Positions 1-6,029 of a stretch of 19,095 nt of DNA are shown in pieces. The notes beneath the pieces are model-generated. The model was not told the DNA's origin. It did not search any database and was given only the letters and a program-made list of their open reading frames with translations. The DNA is taken from NCBI GenBank assembly GCA_035347995.1, contig DAOPQD010000066.1:1-19095 (forward strand). Reading direction: 5' to 3'. The position numbers were made by a program, and so were the translations under genes. Source of the DNA: JAAZNO01 sp012798275 (GTDB taxonomy: Bacteria > Chloroflexota > Anaerolineae > B4-G1 > SLSP01). How positions within the stretch are numbered: position 1 is the first letter of the stretch; the number at the start of each line of letters is the position of its first letter.

Positions 1-258
1 CTCAATGGAACTACACTGCTGTACCAAATGGGCAAGTTATTTAATTCTCAATCCTAAGCGAACTGCACCTAATGGAGGAGTTCACCTGCGCGCGGCTGCG
101 GCGGGACCTCCTCCCTGACGGGCCGCCTTCCCTGCGGGTGGAATGCGGGTTGGGCGGCGTCCCGGCCTGCCGGCGCCTGAGCCCCCCTCACTGGAGTTAT
201 GCCCCTCCGCCGGCGTTTCCCCTCGCCAGGGCCATCACCTTTCTTTGGCGCCGCAGCC
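1..258. other. No gene recognised; accessory left edge
   Basis: I see no protein-coding frame that looks real here. The open frames are short, very rich in Arg/Pro/Ala and run into the attC-like structure at 259-344. An interrupted inverted repeat (GGAGGAG near 74-80 and CTCCTCC near 108-114) is visible but has no clear role. A lone GTTGGGC at 149-155 resembles an integron simple site, but I could not find its partner. Confidence 0.5.
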
Positions 259-344
259 GCCTAACGGCCTGCGCATCAGCCGCACGCGGAGCGAGGGAGC
301 ACAGCGACTGAGCGGAGCGTGTCGGCTGGATGCGCGGGTTAGCT
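259..344 (-). other. attC: attC-like integron cassette recombination site
   Basis: Read on the minus strand, the site starts with AGCTAAC (R'' box, one mismatch to RYYYAAC) and ends with GTTAGGC (perfect R' box, GTTRRRY). Inside, GCGCATC-AGCCG-CACGC at 271-287 pairs with GCGTG-T-CGGCT-G-GATGCGC at 317-335. T322 and G328 are left as single unpaired bases on one arm. Unpaired spacers sit between the outer CTAAC/GTTAG pairing and the inner stem, and 288-316 form the variable loop. Two extrahelical bases, a central spacer and a variable terminal structure are the known hallmarks of folded attC sites. The site lies 20 bases past the antitoxin stop and in the same orientation, as in a gene cassette. 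The total length of 86 bp is within the usual range. Confidence 0.72.
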
Positions 345-364
345 GGCCCGCTGGGACAATAACC

Positions 365-603
<239 letters not shown>

Positions 604-607
<4 letters not shown>

Positions 608-918
608 CTCTTTCTCCTAATGCGCCAATTGACCCATCGTTCAGGATCGGGCCGGTACACGGTGATCAACACCGCCCATTTTGTCGCTGGATTGTACGCC
701 CAAACACTGTGAATCGGCTCGCCTATAAAGCTATCACCGTATATCAAGCAACTCGGATAGGGCTTATCTGTGGGATACTCTTCGATAATCTCGCCGTGCA
801 AAACACTGAAGAAAACCTCGTCAAAGGACAGATGATCCGCCTGTGCCTCTTCGTCGGCATGATCAGTGATGCGGATACGATCATAACGGATTGCGTCAAT
901 AATGTCTCGAATGTCCAC
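604..918 (-). CDS. DUF4258-type putative toxin
   Basis: This 104-residue protein carries the features of the DUF4258 family: an ITDHADEEA motif (His20, Glu23/24) after an N-terminal helix, a central beta-rich region, and a C-terminal Y-R-P-D-P...W pattern ending in basic residues. The family is small and usually encoded beside a YgiT-type zinc-finger gene, as here, and is regarded as the toxin of a type II toxin-antitoxin pair, possibly an RNase. The start is GTG at 918, preceded by AGCAAGG. Toxin-first order with a 4-base overlap matches the MqsRA arrangement. The biochemical activity is not established by the sequence. Confidence 0.75.
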
Positions 919-950
919 GAGATAACCTTGCTCAATGGATTCTGTTCTTT

Positions 951-978
951 ATTGTATCCCAACACACCGAGTTGGCAA
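951..978 (-). promoter_or_regulatory. Predicted promoter of the toxin-antitoxin pair
   Basis: On the minus strand TTGCCA (978-973) and TACAAT (956-951) are 16 bases apart, about 33 bases before the GTG start of the toxin gene. Just upstream, 991-985 reads GTTGGGC, which fits the GTTRRRY core that marks the start of an integron cassette. A cassette with its own promoter is usual for toxin-antitoxin cassettes. Confidence 0.45.
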
Positions 979-998
979 AGGGCCGCCCAACTATGTAT

Positions 999-1025
999 TA
1001 TACGGACTATATATCCAGCCGTATA
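999..1025. repeat. AT-rich inverted repeat TATACGG/CCGTATA
   Basis: TATACGG (999-1005) and CCGTATA (1019-1025) form a perfect 7-bp inverted repeat in a strongly AT-rich stretch (about 992-1070) that contrasts with the GC-rich surroundings. It lies between the decayed gene and the toxin promoter. It could be an operator or a scar of insertion; the sequence does not decide. Confidence 0.3.
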
Positions 1026-1059
1026 TATTCTGTGGCCATCTACTTGTATATATCTACCC

Positions 1060-1388
1060 CTATATCACCTCCTCTGCCCCTGACCGGTCGCACGGCCCCA
1101 AACGCACCATCTGCTCATACGGCACTTCCCCTACCTTCCGCTGCGCGTTCCAGACCCCGCCCGCTGGCTTCACCTGCTGTCGAAGCGCCGTCTCCTCAAT
1201 CCCCACGCGAAGGGCGACCACCTCCGCGGCTGCCCATCGCGCTCTTCTACGCTCAGCTCCACCGTCTTGTAGCGTTGGCGCTTTTGAGCCTCCTACCGAT
1301 ACCGCACACAGACCCGCTGCGCACCATAGCGTGCGGTCAGCTCCTTCGTCCCTGGTGGCCCTGGCAACAACGTCAAGCGGGTTCGCAT
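1060..1388 (-). pseudogene. Decayed small hypothetical gene
   Basis: From ATG at 1388 the frame reads MRTRLTLLPGPPGTKEL...VCVRYR, then hits TAG at 1293-1295 where a Tyr codon is expected. The same frame continues with a plausible EAQKRQRYKTVELSVEE. Near 1225 the coding signal moves to another frame, reading VALRVGIEETALRQQVKPAG to a stop at 1060. From memory this resembles a family of roughly 110-residue proteins of unknown function, common in Chloroflexota and some other bacteria, with an N-terminal TKxLxxxYG..VCVRYRYD region and a C-terminal V(K)xAGGxWxxxxxxWxxPY region. One nonsense change and one frameshift indicate a recent pseudogene. The promoter upstream is still intact. Confidence 0.6.
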
Positions 1389-1430
1389 CAGCCAGCTCCG
1401 GCACGGGTAAGAGGATGTTTGACACCTATA

Positions 1431-1459
1431 ATTATAGAAATAAACGCGCGGAAAGTCAA
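1431..1459 (-). promoter_or_regulatory. Strong sigma70-type promoter ahead of the pseudogene
   Basis: On the minus strand TTGACT (1459-1454) and TATAAT (1436-1431) are separated by exactly 17 bases. A perfect 12-bp palindrome CTATAATTATAG (1426-1437) covers the -10 box and could be an operator. Transcription would start near 1424, about 36 bases before the ATG of the decayed gene. Confidence 0.65.
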
Positions 1460-1606
1460 TAAGCAGCTACGTCAGGGCCATCGCATTGAGGAAACTCGTC
1501 CCATCACGGTGCCTGTTGTGCCGCTTAAGCGACTTCTTTATTCCCGGCCTTCAGGCCGCATTTCTGCCACAGGCGATCAAATGCGCCCGCCCTGATCGCC
1601 CGGCTC
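1460..1606. other. Gene-free stretch with two small palindromes
   Basis: There is no gene here. Two perfect palindromes are visible: CGCTTAAGCG (1522-1531) and CGGCCTTCAGGCCG (1545-1558). The second could form a small hairpin, but no T-run follows on either strand, so I do not call a terminator. Confidence 0.4.
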
Positions 1607-1635
1607 TTGACGCCACCCCCAATCCGTGATATACT
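1607..1635 (+). promoter_or_regulatory. fadR-like gene promoter
   Basis: TTGACG (1607-1612) and TATACT (1630-1635) are 17 bases apart, close to the sigma70 consensus. The predicted start of transcription, near 1642, lies inside the FadR-like operator, so bound regulator should block initiation. Confidence 0.75.
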
Positions 1636-1637
1636 CT

Positions 1638-1665
1638 AACTGGTCAGACCACTTACCAGTGACCA
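1638..1665 (+). promoter_or_regulatory. FadR-type operator at the transcription start
   Basis: AACTGGTCAGACCACTT (1638-1654) contains the perfect palindrome TGGTC-A-GACCA. It matches the known enterobacterial FadR pattern (A-x-CTGGTC-x-GACC-x-G-x-T) at nearly every fixed position, and the TGGTnnnACCA core is typical of FadR-subfamily GntR regulators. A second, looser inverted repeat ACTGGT...ACCAGT (1639-1644 and 1655-1660) and a third ACCA at 1662-1665 follow, which may let a second dimer bind. The position at the start of transcription implies autorepression. Confidence 0.75.
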
Positions 1666-1680
1666 AAGGGGATCCTCCAA

Positions 1681-2387
1681 TGCCTGAATGGAACGCGCCA
1701 CAACGTCCGGCGGATTACGTCGAGGAAAGCCTGATCACCGCCATTCTGAACGGCGATTATCCACCCGGCGCCACCCTGCCGGGGGAACGTGACCTCGCCG
1801 CCCGGCTGGGCCTCACCCGCCCCACCCTCCGCGAGGCGCTGCAACGGCTGGCGTGCGATGGCTGGATCACCATCCGCCAGGGGAAACCCACCGTGGTGAA
1901 CGATTTCTGGCGGGAGGGGGGCCTCAATGTACTCAACGCGCTCGTGCGTTACCGGCACGTCCCCGATGATTTCGTGGTGCACCTCCTCGAAGTGCGTCTG
2001 GCGATGGCGCCGGCCTACACCGCCGCCGCCGTGGCCCACGATCCGCAGAGTGTGCTGGCGCACCTCCAAACCGCCGCGGCCCTCGAAGAGGATCCCCGCG
2101 CCTTCGCCCACTACGACTGGCTGCTGCATCGCCAACTCACCCTCGCCTCCGGGAATCCCATCTACACGCTGATCCTCAACGGCTTCGCCGCCTTCTACGA
2201 GACGATGGCCACGCTGTATTTCACCCAGGAAACGGCCCGCGCTGTCTCCCGTCGCTTCTACGCCGACCTGAAAACCGCCTTTGCCAACGGCGACGCCGCC
2301 GGCGCCGAGAGCATCACCTGCCACGTGATGGCCGAGAGCATTCGCCTGTGGCAAGCGCTGCATCAAGAGGCGGAGGCGGAAGCCTGA
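1681..2387 (+). CDS. fadR: FadR-type GntR-family fatty acid regulator
   Basis: This 235-residue protein is close in length to E. coli FadR (239). It has an N-terminal winged helix (about 10-75) with PPGATLPGERDLAARLGLTR and LREALQRLACDGWITI. The wing QGKPTVVNDFW nearly matches FadR HGKPTKVNNFW. The C-terminal all-helical ligand domain includes ASGNPIYTLILNG, which in FadR is almost identical (ASGNPIYGLILNG). E. coli FadR binds long-chain acyl-CoA, which releases it from DNA; it represses fatty acid breakdown and activates synthesis. I chose ATG 1681 (AAGGGGA upstream) because an in-frame GTG at 1626 would lie before the transcription start. It likely controls itself and the lipid genes downstream. 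A true FadR outside Proteobacteria is unusual. Confidence 0.85.
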
Positions 2388-2634
2388 ACTGACTTCGCGT
2401 CTCCACTTTGCCGACGCGTCTTACCGTTGTTCAAGAGACGCCAGGCGCTGGCGCACATCATCCAAGGATGAAAATGTGAGCCGTGAGCAGCGACGGCGAC
2501 GGCTCACCGGTCCGACACGAGCCCACCGCGCTGAAGCGCGTTGTTTGAGGGCGTAGCAGCCCCGGGGCAAGGAATTTTTAATCTTATTCGTGAAATTCGG
2601 CTTCATTCGGGGCCATTTTCGAAGGAGGGTTCGT
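2388..2634. other. Gap between fadR and the AGPS gene
   Basis: This 247-base gap has no gene and no clear promoter, so the AGPS gene is probably read from the fadR promoter. It contains a perfect 9-bp hairpin (GTGAGCCGT 2476-2484, ACGGCTCAC 2499-2507) and the 133-bp repeat at 2495-2627. Within the repeat, 2505-2521 carries GGTCCGAC, which partly resembles the FadR core; the second repeat copy lacks it. I regard it only as a weak candidate site. Confidence 0.45.
2495..2627 (+). repeat. 133-bp intergenic repeat, copy A
   Basis: This element matches the reverse complement of 18365-18497 at roughly 85-88% by eye, with two single-base indels. Modules in order are: GGCGACGGCTCAC, an ACCGCGCTGAAGCGCG hairpin, GTTTGAG, a GCCCCGGGG core, ATTCGTGAAATTCG, and CCATTTTCGAAGGAG at the end. 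The final GAAGGAG lies 7 bases before the ATG of the AGPS gene and therefore serves as its Shine-Dalgarno sequence. No open reading frame or transposase is present. Confidence 0.85.
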
Positions 2635-4269
2635 ATGCGACGTTGGAATGGTTGGGGTGACGACACCTTTACCTATGAGCTGCCTGACTCGGCAGTGCGC
2701 TATGCCCGCGAGATGCTGGGACCGGGCCGTCCGCCGCAGGATGCGCCGCTGGAGGTCGTGCTCACGCAAGTCCCGCCATCGCGCCTGCCCGAACATCCCC
2801 TCATCCACACACATGCCGAGACGCGCGTCCGCCATGCCCGGGGACAGAGCTTCCCCGATTGGGTGGCCATGCGCAGCGGACATGTTGGCGCCTTCCCGGA
2901 TGGCGTCGCCTTCCCTCAGAGCCGGGAGGACGTGCGCACGCTGCTCGATTTCGCCATGCGGCATGACCTCGCGGTGATCCCCTACGGCGGCGGATCGAGT
3001 GTAGTGGGCCATGTGAATCCCCTCCCCGACGCCCGCCCCGTCCTTACGGTGGACATGACGCGCATGAACCAGCTGCAAGCCCTCGATCCCGAAAGCCAGC
3101 TGGCGACCTTCGGGGCGGGCGTCTCCGGGCCGGAGTTGGAGGCGCAACTCCGCGCGCACGGCTACACCCTGGGACACTATCCGCAATCCTTCGAATACTC
3201 CACCCTCGGCGGCTGGATCGCCACCCGCAGCAGCGGACAACAATCGCTGCGCTACGGGCGCATCGAGAAGCTCTTCGCCGGCGGGCAGCTGGAAACCCCG
3301 ACAGGGACTCTGGAATTGCCGGCGGCGTTCCCCGCCTCTGCCGCCGGGCCAGACTTGCGGGAGCTCGTGCTCGGCTCCGAAGGGCGGTTGGGCATCCTCA
3401 CCGCCGCGACGGTGCGCGTGAGCCCCCTGCCGGAAAAAGAGACGTTTCACGCCGTTTTCTTCCCTGACTTCGAGGCGGGACGGACTGCCGTGCGCGAAAT
3501 TGTCCAGGCAGGCATTCCCCTTTCGATGCTGCGACTCAGCACGCCCCAGGAGACCGAGACGACCCTGGCGATGGCGGGCCACGAGGTGCTGCTCGGCACG
3601 CTGAAGAAATATCTGGCGTTGCGCGGCGCTGGCGACAAACGATGTATGCTCATCGTCGGTGTTACCGGCTCGGAGGCACTCACCGAGGCGGCGGCGAAGG
3701 CGGCGTTCGACATCACTGGCCGGTACGACGGCGTCTACGCCACCCAGACCTTCGGGAAGACGTGGCACAAGGACCGCTTCCGCTCGCCATATTTGCGCAA
3801 CGCGCTCTGGGAAGTCGGCTACGGCATTGACACGTTGGAGACGGCGACCGCCTGGAGCAACGTCCCCACGATGATCGCGGCCATCGAGGAAGCGCTGCGT
3901 ACCACCCTGTGGTACAAGGACGAATTCGTGCACGTCTTCACCCATCTCTCGCACGTCTATCCCTACGGCTCCAGCATCTACGTCCAATTTCTCTTCCGGC
4001 TCGCCGCCGACCCCGAGGAGACGCTGGAAGGGTGGCGCGCGCTGAAGGCCGCCGCCAGCGAAACCATCGTCGCTCACGGCGGCACCATCAGCCATCAACA
4101 TGGCGTGGGAATGGATCACGCGCCGTATCTGCAGGCCGAAAAGGGCGCGCTGGGGATGCAGGCGCTCCGCTCCGCGCTGGAGGTCTTCGATCCCCAGGGC
4201 GTGATGAATCCGGGAAAACTCGTCAGCCAGGGAACAGGAGGGGAACATGCTCACACCACAGTGGCGTGA
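2635..4269 (+). CDS. Alkyl-DHAP synthase-like FAD-binding enzyme
   Basis: This 544-residue protein belongs to the VAO/PCMH flavoprotein fold and resembles alkyldihydroxyacetonephosphate synthase (AGPS). Visible matches are the N-terminal RWNGWG (3-8), the FAD phosphate loop GGGSSV (118-123), STLGGWIATRSSG (189-201), GPDLRELVLGSEGRLG (238-253), SIYVQF (447-452) and the active-site SHQHGVG (486-492), which reads SHHHGVG in mammalian AGPS. AGPS swaps the acyl chain of acyl-DHAP for a fatty alcohol, the key step of ether lipid formation. The start is the ATG at 2635 (strong GAAGGAGG upstream), since the mammalian similarity begins there. The gene overlaps the next by 23 bases. It may instead be a related FAD-linked oxidase acting on another glycerol derivative. 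Confidence 0.82.
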   Translation: MRRWNGWGDDTFTYELPDSAVRYAREMLGPGRPPQDAPLEVVLTQVPPSRLPEHPLIHTHAETRVRHARGQSFPDWVAMRSGHVGAFPDGVAFPQSREDVRTLLDFAMRHDLAVIPYGGGSSVVGHVNPLPDARPVLTVDMTRMNQLQALDPESQLATFGAGVSGPELEAQLRAHGYTLGHYPQSFEYSTLGGWIATRSSGQQSLRYGRIEKLFAGGQLETPTGTLELPAAFPASAAGPDLRELVLGSEGRLGILTAATVRVSPLPEKETFHAVFFPDFEAGRTAVREIVQAGIPLSMLRLSTPQETETTLAMAGHEVLLGTLKKYLALRGAGDKRCMLIVGVTGSEALTEAAAKAAFDITGRYDGVYATQTFGKTWHKDRFRSPYLRNALWEVGYGIDTLETATAWSNVPTMIAAIEEALRTTLWYKDEFVHVFTHLSHVYPYGSSIYVQFLFRLAADPEETLEGWRALKAAASETIVAHGGTISHQHGVGMDHAPYLQAEKGALGMQALRSALEVFDPQGVMNPGKLVSQGTGGEHAHTTVA

Positions 4270-6004
4270 TGAAGTTTGGGCGCAGCTGGCGCAGCCGTGG
4301 GATCTCATCATCATTGGCGGCGGGATTACCGGCGCGGGCATTCTCCGCGAAGCCACCCGCCTGGGACTTAAAGCGCTGCTCGTCGAGCAGCGGGACTTCG
4401 CCTGGGGCACTTCCAGCCGCTCCTCGAAGCTCGTCCATGGCGGCATCCGCTATCTCAAAGAAGGCAAAGTCCGCCTGACGTTGACTTCCGTCCAGGAGCG
4501 CGAGCGGCTGATGGAAGAAGGTCCCGGCCTCATTGACCCCTTGGGCTTCCTGCTGGCGACCTACAAGGGCGATTTCCCCGGCAAGTGGACTTACGGCGCC
4601 GGGCTGACGGTGTACGATCTGCTGGCCCTGCAATGGAGCCACACCTACTACAGCACCACCGATTTCGAGCTGCTCGCCCCCCGCATCGCGCCCAAAGGAC
4701 TGCAGGGAGGCTGGCGCTACGGCGACGCGCAGACCGATGACGCGCGCCTCGTCCTGCGGGTGATCTTCGAGGCGCTGGCCGATGGCGGCGCAGCGCTGAA
4801 CTATGCCCGCGCGGAAACGCTGCTGCGCGAGGAGGGGCGCGTGACCGGAGTGACGCTGCGCGATCAGCTCAGCGGACGGGTCGCGGAAGCGCGGGCGCGG
4901 GTCGTGGTAAACGCCACCGGAGCGTGGGCGGACGGGCTCCGCGCGCAGGTTGGCGCCTCGCCCCGCATTCGCCCGCTGCGTGGCAGTCACCTGGTCTTCC
5001 CCGCGTGGCGTTTCCCCGTGGCGCAGGCGGTGAGCTTCCTCCATCCGGTGGATCGGCGCCCCGTCTTCATCTTCCCCTGGGAGGGGATCACGCTCGTGGG
5101 GACCACGGACCTGGATCACGAGCAGCCCCTCGACGCCGAGCCGCACATCACGCCAGAAGAGGTCGCCTACCTGATGCAGGTCGTCGAAGCCCACTTCCCC
5201 GCGCTGCAACTCACGCTCGACGATGTCATCAGCACCTTTGCCGGCGTCCGCCCGGTGATCGGCAGCGGCAAAGCTGATCCCAGCAAGGAATCGCGCGATC
5301 ACGTCGTCTGGAACGAGGCGGGATTGCTCACGGTGACCGGCGGGAAGCTGACCACCTTCCGCCGCATCGCCCTCGACGCGCTCACCGTCGCCCGCGCGCA
5401 GCTCCCCGAGATGCCCGAGCCCCGCGGCGATATGCCGGTGCTCAATCCCGTGAACGTGCCGTTGCCCAACGGGCAGGCGCTGACCCAGGCCCAGCGGCGA
5501 CGGTTGTTGGGACGCTATGGCGCGGCGGCCCCTGCCCTCGTGCGGGCGGCTCACCCCGGGGAGCTCACCCCCATCCCCGGCACGGCGACGTTGTGGGCGG
5601 AGCTGCGCTGGGGGGCGCGGAGCGAAGGGGTCGCGCATCTGGAGGACCTGCTCCTGCGGCGCACCCGGCTCGGCCTGCTGTTGCCGCAGGGCGGAGCCGC
5701 GCTGCTGGAAGACATCCAGCGCATCTGCCAGCCGGAGCTGGGCTGGGACGATGCCCGCTGGGACGCCGAAGCGGCGGCCTACCAGGAGCTCTGGAAGCGC
5801 TGCTACAGCCTCCCGCCCCACGAGCAAATCCCCGATTGGCGTCCGGCGCTGCGGGAGGCGCAGGCGCGCCGCGAAGCCAGCCTGCCGCGTCGCCGCAAGA
5901 TCGCTGCCGGCGCCGTTGGCGGCCTCCTGGCCGGCTTGGCGGCTCTCGCAGGCGTGCTATACTGGCATGGGCGGAAGGGAAAAGCAGTGAGTCGAGAGCC
6001 GTGA
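4247..6004 (+). CDS. glpD: Glycerol-3-phosphate dehydrogenase (GlpD/GlpA type) with C-terminal membrane helix
   Basis: This 585-residue FAD-dependent protein oxidises glycerol-3-phosphate to DHAP and passes electrons to quinone. It has the dinucleotide-binding DLIIIGGGITGAG (19-31), the family signature around GTSSRSSKLVHGGIRYL (about 54-70), VVNATGAWAD, GTTDLDHEQP, FAGVRPVI and TGGKLTTFRRIA, followed by the C-terminal GlpD domain. After residue 550 it continues with Arg/Lys-rich residues and a hydrophobic helix (about 552-573), then a basic end. The usual enzyme is peripheral and lacks this, so it looks tail-anchored. ATG 4247 follows AGGAGGGG. Tight overlap with the AGPS gene suggests the product DHAP, or an alkyl-DHAP, feeds or receives that enzyme. 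Confidence 0.9.
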   Translation: MLTPQWRDEVWAQLAQPWDLIIIGGGITGAGILREATRLGLKALLVEQRDFAWGTSSRSSKLVHGGIRYLKEGKVRLTLTSVQERERLMEEGPGLIDPLGFLLATYKGDFPGKWTYGAGLTVYDLLALQWSHTYYSTTDFELLAPRIAPKGLQGGWRYGDAQTDDARLVLRVIFEALADGGAALNYARAETLLREEGRVTGVTLRDQLSGRVAEARARVVVNATGAWADGLRAQVGASPRIRPLRGSHLVFPAWRFPVAQAVSFLHPVDRRPVFIFPWEGITLVGTTDLDHEQPLDAEPHITPEEVAYLMQVVEAHFPALQLTLDDVISTFAGVRPVIGSGKADPSKESRDHVVWNEAGLLTVTGGKLTTFRRIALDALTVARAQLPEMPEPRGDMPVLNPVNVPLPNGQALTQAQRRRLLGRYGAAAPALVRAAHPGELTPIPGTATLWAELRWGARSEGVAHLEDLLLRRTRLGLLLPQGGAALLEDIQRICQPELGWDDARWDAEAAAYQELWKRCYSLPPHEQIPDWRPALREAQARREASLPRRRKIAAGAVGGLLAGLAALAGVLYWHGRKGKAVSREP

Positions 6005-6029
6005 GCAGTAAGGAGGCATAGGAGCCAGC

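Noticed and set aside
72..311. Plus-strand open frame of 79 codons at the left edge
   Set aside because: Composition is unlike a protein and it runs into the attC-like hairpin.
972..1595. Plus-strand open frame of 207 codons in the accessory region
   Set aside because: Pro/Ser/Arg-rich, no ribosome binding site, and it overlaps the decayed minus-strand gene, which reads far better.
1626..1680. Earlier GTG start for the FadR-like gene
   Set aside because: It would lie upstream of the predicted transcription start and within promoter and operator. ATG 1681 has a proper ribosome binding site and matches FadR length.
2505..2521. Possible second FadR site ahead of the AGPS gene
   Set aside because: It has the GGTCCGAC core but misses about four fixed positions and lies within a repeat whose other copy lacks the core, so chance is likely.
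2584..4446. Long open frame (620 codons) on the minus strand opposite the AGPS gene
   Set aside because: Antisense to a well-supported enzyme, with the low-complexity composition typical of GC-rich shadow frames.
4223..5827. Long open frame (534 codons) on the minus strand opposite glpD
   Set aside because: It lies fully antisense to a clear GlpD gene, is rich in Arg/Gly/Gln and has no recognisable motif. It is a shadow caused by high GC.
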